This document shows, piece after piece, positions 6,699-13,349 of a stretch of 13,349 nucleotides of DNA (the first letter of the stretch is position 1; the number at the start of each line of letters is the position of its first letter). Below the pieces are notes generated by a model, which saw only the letters and a program-made list of their open reading frames with translations, did not search any database and was not told where the DNA came from. The stretch spans positions 1 to 13,349 of the forward strand of contig CAZFIM010000063.1 of the NCBI GenBank assembly GCA_964519615.1. The letters run 5' to 3'. The DNA comes from CAZFIM01 sp964519615. Lineage in GTDB: Bacteria; Chloroflexota; Dehalococcoidia; GIF9; UBA5629. The position numbers were made by a program, and so were the translations under genes.

Positions 6699-8018
6699 TC
6701 AAGATTTACCCATCAATAAATCAGGCAGGAATAAAATTATATTTGGAAATACAGTACATAATATAAGACATATAGCCTGAATAAAAATGAAAGGTATTAC
6801 AGAATGGTAAATATCAAGCATAGTTATTTCCTTGGGTGCGACTGCTTTCAAGTAAAACAGATTCAAGCCAAAAGGAGGTGTTAAATATCCCATTTCCATG
6901 TTAATTACCCAGAGAACTCCAAACCACAAAGGGCTTAAATCGAAGGTATTTATAATCGGTAAAAATACAGGCATAGTAATAAACATGATGCCATTAGGAT
7001 CCATCAACATACCCAGAAATATCCAGATAATTTGAATAAAAACGATTATTAACCATTTATTGATTTGCAGATTGGTAATTATCTCGGTAATAAACGATTG
7101 AGCGCCTATTGCTGTATAGACAGATGCAAAGATCATACCTGCAACCATAAGCCATAGAATCATGCAAGTAAGCTGTATACTTTTATATACTGTCCGGCTA
7201 ATGCTTTTAAAGGTTAGTTTTCTGTATATAACGGCACATATTATGCTGCCAAGCGCACCTATTGCTGCTGCCTCTGTAGGTGTAGCTATTCCGAAAAATA
7301 TTGTACCAAGCACACCAAGAATCAGTATGATAGGCAGTATTACAGATTTTAAAGAAATAAATTTTTCAACCCATCCCACACGCTCCTCAACAGGAATAGG
7401 AGGACCTAACGTTGGTTTCAGATTGCAGATGACAATAAGATATATGATGAACATACCGGCTAACATTAAACCGGGTATAATACCTCCTAAAAAGAGCCTT
7501 CCTATAGATTCCCCGGCGATAAGCGAATAAATTATCATCATACCGCTGGGAGGTATGAGCTGTCCCAGGGCGCCACCTGCTGCTATTGGTCCAATGACAA
7601 TATCTTTATGATAATTTCGTTTTAACATGGCGGGCAGGGCAATGGTACCCATTGCAACGGTACCAGCCGCACTCACACCCGACATTGCAGCAAATATCGT
7701 ACAAAGAACTACTGTGCCAATGGATAGCCCACCTTTCAATGAGCCAAACCAGCGATGCATTGTTTCGAAAAGCGCATCCACCAGCCCTGACGAATCAAGC
7801 ATTACAGCCATGAAAGTAAATAGAGGTACCGCTAAAAATGAAAAGGTACTTAAAAGGCCATTAACAGATGTGACACTTATAGCAATACTGGAATGACCCA
7901 TAAATATATAGGCAAATATTATACCTATAGCCCCCATGCTAAAGGCGATCGGCAACCCTGTTAGTAACAGAACTACCAGTGATGTAAAAAGTAAAATAGT
8001 AATTAATTCAATGCTCAT
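6699..8018 (-). CDS. dctM: TRAP transporter large permease (DctM type)
   Basis: This 439-residue membrane protein has the length and segment pattern of the TRAP large subunit, about 12 transmembrane helices that carry the sodium-driven substrate path. Family landmarks are FSFLAVPLFTFMAVML (59-74), the region with AAMSGVSAAGTVAMG (110-124), GQLIPPSGMMIIYS (152-165), GIATPTEAAAIGALG (243-257) and MGYLTPPFGLNLF (376-388). It resembles the branch often labelled mannitol/chloroaromatic TRAP systems (COG4664), but that label says little about the substrate. Its ATG at 8018 overlaps the small-permease gene by 11 bases with no SD of its own, so its translation is probably coupled to that of the upstream gene, consistent with a 1:1 membrane complex. 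It is followed by acdA. Confidence 0.95.
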   Translation of the reverse strand: MSIELITILLFTSLVVLLLTGLPIAFSMGAIGIIFAYIFMGHSSIAISVTSVNGLLSTFSFLAVPLFTFMAVMLDSSGLVDALFETMHRWFGSLKGGLSIGTVVLCTIFAAMSGVSAAGTVAMGTIALPAMLKRNYHKDIVIGPIAAGGALGQLIPPSGMMIIYSLIAGESIGRLFLGGIIPGLMLAGMFIIYLIVICNLKPTLGPPIPVEERVGWVEKFISLKSVILPIILILGVLGTIFFGIATPTEAAAIGALGSIICAVIYRKLTFKSISRTVYKSIQLTCMILWLMVAGMIFASVYTAIGAQSFITEIITNLQINKWLIIVFIQIIWIFLGMLMDPNGIMFITMPVFLPIINTFDLSPLWFGVLWVINMEMGYLTPPFGLNLFYLKAVAPKEITMLDIYHSVIPFIFIQAICLILCTVFPNIILFLPDLLMGKS

Positions 8019-8520
8019 GAGAAGGTTGTTTACTGAATAGATATATAATATTTTTAATGAAATTCACCAATCCCTGTAAAAGTAAAAGCAACGCTCCTAT
8101 TGCAACAATCAATCTTGAAGGCCAAATATACGGAGACCATGCACTATCGCTTTTTTCCATAACCTTGATGGATTTACAGGCAATATCAGAGCCCTTCCAA
8201 AGCAGAGCACCAATAAAGATAACGAAGAAAAGAAAGGTGACGATATCTAATATAGCCTTTTTTCTATCCGATAACCGGGTATAAATGATATCCATTTTTA
8301 CATGCCCGTCATTTAGTAGTGCATACGCTCCACCGAGCATAACCGTAGCTGCAAAAAGGTACATGGTCAATTCGTGAGCCCATATTGTTGGACTATTAAA
8401 TACGTAGCGCATTAACACTTCAATTGACAATATGGCAATCATAGCAAGCAGCGAATAGCTGGTAATTTTTCCCGACCATTCGCTTAAACGGTCAATAAAC
8501 CTGATAATCCTGTCAATCAT
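8008..8520 (-). CDS. dctQ: TRAP transporter small permease (DctQ type)
   Basis: The 170-residue product has four predicted transmembrane segments (about residues 17-38, 49-69, 90-109 and 134-158), as expected for the TRAP small subunit. The conserved stretch EVLMRYVFNSP with WAHEL (34-51) and the GGAYALLNDGHVKMD region (63-77) are characteristic of the family. AAGG lies about 9 bases before the ATG. The subunit forms the membrane complex with the large permease, whose gene overlaps its 3' end. It follows the binding-protein gene after a 72-base gap occupied by a strong hairpin. Confidence 0.93.
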   Translation of the reverse strand: MIDRIIRFIDRLSEWSGKITSYSLLAMIAILSIEVLMRYVFNSPTIWAHELTMYLFAATVMLGGAYALLNDGHVKMDIIYTRLSDRKKAILDIVTFLFFVIFIGALLWKGSDIACKSIKVMEKSDSAWSPYIWPSRLIVAIGALLLLLQGLVNFIKNIIYLFSKQPSHEH

Positions 8521-8543
8521 TCTGAAAACCTTACTTTTTTTCT

Positions 8544-8581
8544 AACAAGGAGCATGAGATTTCAAGCTCATGCTCCTTGTT
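8544..8581. repeat. Strong intercistronic hairpin between binding-protein and permease genes
   Basis: Arms AACAAGGAGCATGAG (8544-8558) and CTCATGCTCCTTGTT (8567-8581) are perfectly complementary over 15 bp with an 8-base loop. In the direction of transcription (minus) it begins 11 bases after the binding-protein stop and is followed by an A-rich stretch, not a T run, so it is not a standard terminator for this operon. Read on the plus strand it also lacks a following T run. A 3'-stabilising or processing hairpin that raises binding-protein mRNA over permease mRNA is the likeliest role. Confidence 0.75.
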
Positions 8582-8592
8582 GATATCGGGTA

Positions 8593-9681
8593 TTACTTAA
8601 TGCGTCCTGTTTGTTTATAGTAATCTTTCAATATTTCTACCGCTTGTGCACATAGCGCATCTTCTTCAGCAGCTTCATCCCATAATCCTATTGCTACTTC
8701 CAACATATGGTCCTGGTCTTCTTGCGGTAAAGTAACAAATTCTACTCCCTGTGCTTTGAACTCATCGAAAACTGCTAATCTTGTCGGAGCATATTCATTA
8801 ACATTCCACGGATTCCACTCATTATAATAAGTATCATTAATTATATCCTGAACATCCGTCGATAAAGCATCCCATGCATCAGGATTAACTATAAGTTGTG
8901 CCGTATTACAGCCGATTTGATTTGGTATCATGCCATAGTTACAGAGTTCATACAGTTTTAAAGAATACATGCCATTCCATGCAGTGGCTACAGCATCGAT
9001 TGTCCCAGTGGCAATAGATGTATATATCTCAGGAAACGGTATCGATACAGTCTTAAGTCCAAGCTCAGTCCAGAAATCTAGAAAGGAACCGTGTGTTCGT
9101 ATTATTTTACCGTTCAAATCATCCAGATTACTAAAAGGAACTGCAGACATGATCCCCAGTCCGTCACCAGCACCAGCATTATGTCCAATTAAATGTACAC
9201 CATATTCAGTTAGCGATTCGCGTGTTAATTCAGAAAGACCATAATCATGTAATAGTTCATCAAGCTCTTCCACAGTTTGAAAGGAAAAAGGAAGACCGTC
9301 AACAACGTTTAATACAGGAATCGCCCCTCTAAAATATGCCGGGCTGGATACAGAAGCCTGAAGAATGCCATCGCGCACAGCATTCATTAACTCTGCGGAT
9401 GTAACTACAGAGCCAGTTTCAAAAAGGGTGATTTTTACCTGTCCATCAGTATTGGCATCAACCAAGTCCGCGAATTTTTGCCAGGCAACCGAATATTCAG
9501 TATCGGTTGGCGGCATAAAACACTCCATTTTCCATTCATGAACTTTTGCAGGTTGTGAAGTTGTTGCAGGTTCAGGTGTAGAAGAAGCAGGTTGTTGTGA
9601 AGACTGTTGGTTTGAACAACTAATAAGAAGAAGGCTGAATACAATCAGCAAGACCAAGGGCATGATTATCCTTTTATTCAT
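8593..9681 (-). CDS. dctP: TRAP transporter substrate-binding lipoprotein (DctP type)
   Basis: The 362-residue product begins with a lipoprotein signal peptide; LISC (19-22) is a good lipobox, so Cys22 should be lipidated. A Ser/Pro/Thr/Gln-rich linker runs to about residue 46. The binding domain follows: HEWKMECFMPP opening strand, FADLVDANTDGQVKITLFETG (70-90), the region DDLNGKIIRTHGSFLDFWTELG (187-208) and IPFPEIYTSIATGTIDAV (214-231). Arg195 corresponds to the Arg that pairs with the substrate carboxylate in TRAP binding proteins, which argues for an organic acid ligand. GGGAG sits about 7 bases before the ATG. It is the first gene of the leftward operon. The mature protein would be held on the outer face of the cytoplasmic membrane and deliver ligand to the permeases encoded next. 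The exact ligand is not predictable. Confidence 0.94.
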   Translation of the reverse strand: MNKRIIMPLVLLIVFSLLLISCSNQQSSQQPASSTPEPATTSQPAKVHEWKMECFMPPTDTEYSVAWQKFADLVDANTDGQVKITLFETGSVVTSAELMNAVRDGILQASVSSPAYFRGAIPVLNVVDGLPFSFQTVEELDELLHDYGLSELTRESLTEYGVHLIGHNAGAGDGLGIMSAVPFSNLDDLNGKIIRTHGSFLDFWTELGLKTVSIPFPEIYTSIATGTIDAVATAWNGMYSLKLYELCNYGMIPNQIGCNTAQLIVNPDAWDALSTDVQDIINDTYYNEWNPWNVNEYAPTRLAVFDEFKAQGVEFVTLPQEDQDHMLEVAIGLWDEAAEEDALCAQAVEILKDYYKQTGRIK

Positions 9682-9966
9682 TTTATACTCCCTATAGCTT
9701 ATTAGTATCGAATTAACGCTAAATAATCATTATAATCCTCGTTTAATCCACCTCCTTGCCATAGATGCAGTGTACACATCTACAGAAAATAAATGAAATA
9801 TTCAATAATATGCCTGCTTACCAAATTAAAATAACGAATTGAAAAAGACTTATTCTCTATATTAAGGTGTATAGCCATATATAAAGACTACCAATAAACC
9901 AATCGATTTATTCTTAGAGCTAATTCATACGCTCTTGCTTATGTAATATGAGGGACCGGAATAACA
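9682..9966 (-). other. Long 5' leader of the TRAP/acyl-CoA synthetase operon
   Basis: This stretch of about 285 bases between the inferred start of transcription and dctP has no gene. On the minus strand it holds a weak stem (AGAGC with GCTCT near 9916-9935), a 6-base dyad (TAGATG at 9762-9767 with CATCTA at 9777-9782), and a strong unused SD-like AAGGAGG near 9750-9757. It also holds a three-codon ORF (ATG ATT ATT TAG) near 9719-9730. I see no known riboswitch. Confidence 0.4.
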
Positions 9967-9972
9967 CGTTTT

Positions 9973-10001
9973 ATAATAAGGCAATAATAGTTGTATGTCA
10001 A
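9973..10001 (-). promoter_or_regulatory. Sigma-70 promoter of the TRAP/acyl-CoA synthetase operon
   Basis: On the minus strand a perfect TTGACA (10001-9996) is followed by a 17-base spacer and TATTAT (9978-9973, 5 of 6 consensus bases). Start of transcription would be near 9966. The inverted repeats at 10022-10054 lie upstream of the -35 box, a place typical for an activator. Confidence 0.7.
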
Positions 10002-10021
10002 TAGTTTATCATCTTAAAAAA

Positions 10022-10054
10022 CATTATTTTTGTCATTTATGATAAAATAATGAC
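10022..10054. promoter_or_regulatory. Overlapping inverted repeats, candidate operator of the Lrp-type regulator
   Basis: CATTATTTT (10022-10030) and AAAATAATG (10044-10052) form perfect 9-base arms 13 bases apart. Overlapping them, GTCATT (10032-10037) and AATGAC (10049-10054) form a second dyad. The block lies 20 bases upstream of the leftward -35 box and 55 bases before the regulator ATG. AT-rich, partly symmetric sites like this suit Lrp/AsnC proteins, but the assignment is inference. Confidence 0.45.
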
Positions 10055-10056
10055 TG

Positions 10057-10068
10057 ATTTATAGCATT
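10057..10068 (-). promoter_or_regulatory. 12-base motif shared with the ligase promoter region, copy 1
   Basis: The minus-strand sequence AATGCTATAAAT occurs here, 55 bases upstream of the TRAP-operon -35 box. An identical copy lies upstream of the ligase promoter (13310-13321). Each copy has a GTCATT or AATGAC element close by. A shared regulator site is possible; chance in AT-rich DNA is not excluded. Confidence 0.3.
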
Positions 10069-10108
10069 ATTCATATTCTTAATAACACCATAACTAAGGA
10101 GATCAAAA

Positions 10109-10549
10109 ATGATTGATAATCACGACATGGATATAATACTGACTCTCTCCAAGAATGCTTTAATAAGTCATGAGCAGCTTGCAATACAAACGCAAATGAG
10201 CACCAGTACAATCAGACGCAGACTCCAAAAGCTTATTGACGAGAATATCCTGAGATTCTCTGCTTTAGCTGATCCGCTTAAATGTGAATTGCCTATGCTG
10301 GTCGGTATCTCAATGGGTATAGCTCATGAATATTTACACGAAGAAGCTAACAAATTAACAAACAATCCCCATATTAAATGGGCTTCTACAACAACAGGCA
10401 GATATGACCTTCTCCTTTTGGGAGCTTTTAAATCGCCGGATGAATTGTCTGATTTTATGGAAAAAGAAATTTCACGTGTACAAGGGTTAAGATCATTGGA
10501 AAGTTATGTTTGTCTCAATATGCTTAAAGGCCGCTATATGTCTATCTGA
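10109..10549 (+). CDS. Lrp/AsnC-family transcriptional regulator
   Basis: The 146-residue product has the standard layout and length of the family. An N-terminal winged helix-turn-helix covers about residues 5-50 (DMDIILTLSKNALIS, then EQLAIQTQMSTSTIRRRLQKLIDENIL). A RAM ligand-binding and oligomerisation domain covers about 62-143, including TGRYDLLLLGAF (96-107) and the closing ESYVCLNMLKGRY. AAGGAG is 7 bases before the ATG. It is divergent from the TRAP/acyl-CoA synthetase operon across a 427-base intergenic region that carries dyads and the operon promoter, so it probably controls that operon and perhaps itself. Ligands of the family are usually amino acids or related small acids; here the TRAP substrate or a CoA-pathway product is plausible. 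I could not identify a convincing promoter for the regulator itself. Confidence 0.93.
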   Translation: MIDNHDMDIILTLSKNALISHEQLAIQTQMSTSTIRRRLQKLIDENILRFSALADPLKCELPMLVGISMGIAHEYLHEEANKLTNNPHIKWASTTTGRYDLLLLGAFKSPDELSDFMEKEISRVQGLRSLESYVCLNMLKGRYMSI

Positions 10550-10701
10550 TATCCCCTATTTACCAGGTTATGCAATTTTCTCAAATTTACAATATATCGT
10601 TAACTAATACTCTTTTAACAAAATGGTATATGAAAGGCTTCCATGCTACCAGATTATGCTCGATAGAATCGCGACACTACTTTATGACGTATCAACTGGC
10701 C

Positions 10702-10741
10702 CAAACCCTCTACCTGTACTACTATACGAGCAGAGGGTTTG
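10702..10741. repeat. Inverted repeat between convergent genes
   Basis: CAAACCCTCT (10702-10711) and AGAGGGTTTG (10732-10741) are perfect 10-base arms with a 20-base loop. A second, AT-rich repeat, ATGAAACA (10775-10782) with TGTTTCAT (10791-10798), follows. Both lie between the 3' ends of the convergent regulator and TIGR04076-like genes. Neither has a T run, so they may be weak terminators or mRNA-end hairpins. The rest of 10550-10808 shows nothing I can support. Confidence 0.45.
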
Positions 10742-10808
10742 AGCTAATTCATGCACTATCAGGAAAGAACCATCATGAAACATACTTTATTGTTTCATAA
10801 TAACGTAC

Positions 10809-11288
10809 TTATTTATTTACTCCTTGCAGTCCTATTCTCTCTTCTTTGGGAACTTCAACTGCATACATTCGCATAATACATTCTCCCCACCCACCCCTCT
10901 TACAACCAACGTCAGGGCAATGCACCGTATCGAACAATAAACCATCCGGATCCAGGTCCTCATAAAAACGTTCCCACATACCAAAGATATAGGGAATAAA
11001 TGCATTCAGTGCATGCACACACATTAATTTGGGACTTTCTTCCGCAATAAGATAACCATTGCCGGTCATAACGAATTTGTCGCCCTTTTTATGACCTGCA
11101 TTACAATTATGAGACTCAACTACCTCAACTATGATTTTATGGGTCATAAATTTTGGTGCGTTTTCCATAGCTTTGCAGTATTGCGGTCTTGAGCGATAAA
11201 TGGCTATCTCCTCATCTGTATAGCCCTGAGCTTCCTGGAACTTTTTCCAGCGTCTTTCTACCCTTTCTTGATCATTTTTGTTTTCCAT
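10809..11288 (-). CDS. TIGR04076-like cysteine-rich protein of unknown function
   Basis: The 159-residue product starts at an ATG preceded by GGAGG 5 bases upstream. Residues about 49-147 resemble TIGR04076: a strand HKIIVEVVESHNC, then NAGHKKGDKFV (63-73), LMCVHALNAFIPYIF (88-102), VHCPDVGCKRGGWGECIM (122-139) and a final strand MYAVEV. C62, C90, C124, C129 and C137 with H66 could bind a metal or cluster. An N-terminal part of about 48 residues (WKKFQEAQGYTDEE, then a Pro/Arg-rich turn) precedes it, longer than the short family members. There is no signal peptide, so it should be cytoplasmic. It follows the AMP-forming ligase gene by 137 bases on the same strand and may be co-transcribed. 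No biochemical role is known to me; the family name is a moderate-confidence call. Confidence 0.72.
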   Translation of the reverse strand: MENKNDQERVERRWKKFQEAQGYTDEEIAIYRSRPQYCKAMENAPKFMTHKIIVEVVESHNCNAGHKKGDKFVMTGNGYLIAEESPKLMCVHALNAFIPYIFGMWERFYEDLDPDGLLFDTVHCPDVGCKRGGWGECIMRMYAVEVPKEERIGLQGVNK

Positions 11289-11425
11289 ATTTCCTCCATC
11301 AAATGTTTATTAAGCACTTTATAGGTGTAAGCAGGCTTCTATCACCTCAAATTAAATATGCCAATCCATAAGCTGAATCCGTGCCCTCCCAGGAAATATA
11401 AACAGAAGCACGGCAATCTATTTAT

Positions 11426-13078
11426 CTATTCAGTATTTTCCTGATCAGCCAGTACCCTTCTCAGAATCTTGCCGGCACCGCTTCTGGGCAATTCCTCACG
11501 GAATTCCACCAAACGCGGACGTTTATATGTAGCCATATTATCTTTAGCCCAGTCGATAATATCACGCTCACAAATTTTATTTTTATATTCGTTTTTCAGA
11601 ACCACAAAAGCCTTAGGCGTTTCGCCCCTGTAAGAATCCTGGACGCCTATGACTGCTACCTGTGCAATAGCCGGATGCCTGTATAATAGTTCCTCAACTT
11701 CAGCCGGGAACACGCTAAAACCCGAACATTTAATCATCTCTTTCTTCCTGCCTACAATTGCTACCCAGCCTTCCTCATTCATCTTTCCGATATCGCCGGT
11801 ATAAAACCAGCCTTTACGCAATGCCTTTCTCGTTTCGGCAGGATTTTTCCAATATCCTTTCATTATTGACTTGCCTTTTACGATAATTTCCCCCTCGGTA
11901 TCAGGTGAAACTTCATTATCACCGGAATTCAGGTCAACTATTTTTACATCGGTAGAGATGTTAGGAATACCTATGTAACCTGATTTAATACAATGGAGAG
12001 GAGACATTATTGCTGAACCGGAAGATGTTTCTGAAAAACCTAAGCCTTCCCGAATAATAATCTGGGGAGATAACTCGTTTAGTCTGTCTATACAAGATTT
12101 GGGCATCGGTGCCCCGCCAAGGGATATGAGCAAAAGTGTTTTAATATCTTCTGCCTTTAATGGTTGCCAATTTAAGAGTGCAATAATCATGGTCGCACTT
12201 GTCGACCATACCGTGCATTCATAATGACTAATAGCCTTTACAGTAGATTCAACGGAGAACCTGGCTAAAAATACCAGCCTGCCACCCGATAACAGCGGCG
12301 CACATAAACAATGTATCATTCCAAAAGTATGGAAAATCGGCGTAACTACCAGATGCACATCATCATTTTTCCAATGCCACCAACGACTTGGAACACAAGC
12401 GGCATAAGCAAGCCCAAAATGACTGATTACCGCCGCTTTTGGAATCCCAGTGGTACCCCCGGTATATTGCAGCAAAGCAATATCTTTTTTCAGATCAAGC
12501 ATCACTCCGGATGAGCTTACAGTCGCTGAATCAATTAAATCCAGAAAATCAATCGTATCCTGAAAATGTAATTTATCATTTGCCAATTCATTCGGTACTT
12601 CGACAGGCAAAATCTCGGGTAAGTAGTCACTCAACGATGTGATGATAATCTTTTCCAGGTTCATCTTACCCTTAATTCTCTGAATTTCCGGGTAAAGGAT
12701 ATCCAAGGCAATCAACATTGAAGCTCCGGAATCTTTTAGCTCAAATTCCAGTTCAGCGTGTTTAAACATGGGATTAAGCGCGACAACCACACCACCCGCT
12801 TGTAAAATACCAAGAAAACTAATGGCAAACTGCGGGCAATTCTGCATAAATAATGCAACTCTATCACCTTTCTTAAGGCCAAGTTCAGATAAACCATTCG
12901 CACATTTATCAACAAGCAATGATAACTCATGATAAGTCAGATCACAGCCATAGTAGCTTATAGCTATATTGTCCGAAAACTTATCAGCAACCTCCTTGAA
13001 ATATTCGACAAATGATTTCTTTGGAGTAAAACACTTGGGCACTGAAGGGTCCCAGGAACCATACCATTTTTTTACCAT
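11426..13078 (-). CDS. AMP-forming acyl-CoA ligase (ANL superfamily)
   Basis: The 550-residue product has the full length of acyl/aryl-CoA ligases. Core motifs are present in order: P-loop YTGGTTGIPKA (205-215), the A4 aromatic region TPIFHTFGMIH (246-256), A5 GLGFSETSS (345-353), the TGD of A7 (427-429), hinge region VGRKKEMIKCSGFSVFPAEVE (442-461), and the catalytic lysine K537 in SGAGKILRR. It activates a carboxylate with ATP to an acyl-adenylate, then transfers it to CoA, giving AMP and PPi in the cytoplasm. The C-terminal domain and linker look intact. Substrate class (fatty, aryl or other acid) is not decided by these motifs. An SD-like AAGGG lies about 11 bases before the ATG and a good promoter about 130 bases upstream. 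Near the TRAP/acyl-CoA synthetase operon, it is the probable activating enzyme for the imported acid. Confidence 0.94.
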   Translation of the reverse strand: MVKKWYGSWDPSVPKCFTPKKSFVEYFKEVADKFSDNIAISYYGCDLTYHELSLLVDKCANGLSELGLKKGDRVALFMQNCPQFAISFLGILQAGGVVVALNPMFKHAELEFELKDSGASMLIALDILYPEIQRIKGKMNLEKIIITSLSDYLPEILPVEVPNELANDKLHFQDTIDFLDLIDSATVSSSGVMLDLKKDIALLQYTGGTTGIPKAAVISHFGLAYAACVPSRWWHWKNDDVHLVVTPIFHTFGMIHCLCAPLLSGGRLVFLARFSVESTVKAISHYECTVWSTSATMIIALLNWQPLKAEDIKTLLLISLGGAPMPKSCIDRLNELSPQIIIREGLGFSETSSGSAIMSPLHCIKSGYIGIPNISTDVKIVDLNSGDNEVSPDTEGEIIVKGKSIMKGYWKNPAETRKALRKGWFYTGDIGKMNEEGWVAIVGRKKEMIKCSGFSVFPAEVEELLYRHPAIAQVAVIGVQDSYRGETPKAFVVLKNEYKNKICERDIIDWAKDNMATYKRPRLVEFREELPRSGAGKILRRVLADQENTE

Positions 13079-13208
13079 TCGAAATCACCCTTTCCTATTT
13101 AGTTAATCCGGCAACTTACTTATTAATAGGATAGATACAATAACTTTATTGCAGTTTATTACTGAAATGGCAAAGACACAGGTTTTATCAACTCATCATG
13201 TAAATAAT

Positions 13209-13237
13209 ATTATACTTATAACATGAATAGTAGTCAA
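13209..13237 (-). promoter_or_regulatory. Sigma-70 promoter of the acyl-CoA ligase gene
   Basis: On the minus strand TTGACT (13237-13232, 5 of 6) and a perfect TATAAT (13214-13209) are separated by exactly 17 bases. Start of transcription would be near 13202, giving a leader of about 124 bases. A 10-base palindrome TTATTAATAA (13243-13252) lies just upstream of the -35 box and may act as an AT-rich UP element or operator. The rest of 13238-13349 holds no gene and is very AT-rich. Confidence 0.75.
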
Positions 13238-13309
13238 CCACTTTATTAATAATTTTGTACTATTTGAGTCATATTATATGTTATTATTAACGATATTTAG
13301 TCATTATTT

Positions 13310-13321
13310 ATTTATAGCATT
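13310..13321 (-). promoter_or_regulatory. 12-base motif shared with the TRAP-operon promoter region, copy 2
   Basis: Identical to the copy at 10057-10068 and in the same orientation. It sits 72 bases upstream of the ligase -35 box and is followed after 4 bases, on the minus strand, by AATGAC. Confidence 0.3.
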
Positions 13322-13349
13322 CTGAGATATCCGGTTCTTGGTTATTACT

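Noticed and set aside
7162..7530. 122-codon plus-strand frame opposite the TRAP large permease
   Set aside because: It is an antisense shadow of a clearly conserved membrane protein gene, with no start signals.
9719..9783. Possible riboswitch or translated leader peptide before dctP
   Set aside because: No known riboswitch core was recognised. The AAGGAGG is about 22 bases from the next ATG, and the ORF there is only three codons.
10570..10800. Open frame of 76 codons on the plus strand after the Lrp-type gene
   Set aside because: It has no SD, its composition is unlike the real genes, and both inverted repeats of the convergent gap lie inside it. It looks like chance in AT-rich intergenic DNA.

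Overview
This 13.3-kb window looks like chromosomal DNA from an anaerobic bacterium. The signs are a molybdopterin-oxidoreductase-type ferredoxin subunit, an ADP-forming acyl-CoA synthetase, a flavodoxin-like reductase, a TRAP carboxylate transporter whose binding protein is a lipoprotein, and near-consensus sigma-70 promoters with Shine-Dalgarno (SD) sites. The lipid-anchored binding protein and the secreted repeat protein would fit a monoderm lineage such as Dehalococcoidia-like Chloroflexota or a Firmicute. That is a low-confidence guess; no phylogenetic marker is present.

Left part (1-3123, visibly more GC-rich). The window opens in the 3' end of a 4Fe-4S electron-transfer subunit that carries a C-terminal beta-sandwich domain, as in the small subunit of pyrogallol transhydroxylase. 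A perfect bidirectional terminator (553-590) separates it from a convergent secreted protein with a fibronectin-like domain and five copies of an unrecognised module of about 82 residues. A divergent intergenic region with two good promoters and a perfect dyad leads to a 90-residue orphan protein. A tRNA-Lys(TTT) gene follows.

Right part (3239-13349, AT-richer). Transcribed leftward from a promoter at 9973-10001 is a six-gene run: TRAP binding protein, TRAP small permease, TRAP large permease, the CoA-binding (alpha) and ATP-grasp (beta) subunits of an ADP-forming acyl-CoA synthetase, and a flavodoxin-like oxidoreductase with a C-terminal zinc ribbon. An Lrp/AsnC-type regulator is divergent from it. 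Beyond the regulator, also leftward, lie a TIGR04076-like cysteine-rich protein and an AMP-forming acyl-CoA ligase with its own promoter at 13209-13237.

Inferred logic: a carboxylate is imported by the TRAP system and activated to a CoA thioester by the AMP-forming ligase. It may then be transformed using the flavoprotein and enzymes encoded elsewhere, and the product acyl-CoA is cashed in for ATP by the ADP-forming synthetase. The Lrp-type regulator may sense the substrate or a product. A 12-base sequence occurs upstream of both leftward transcription units and may be a shared control site. The substrate cannot be read from the sequence.
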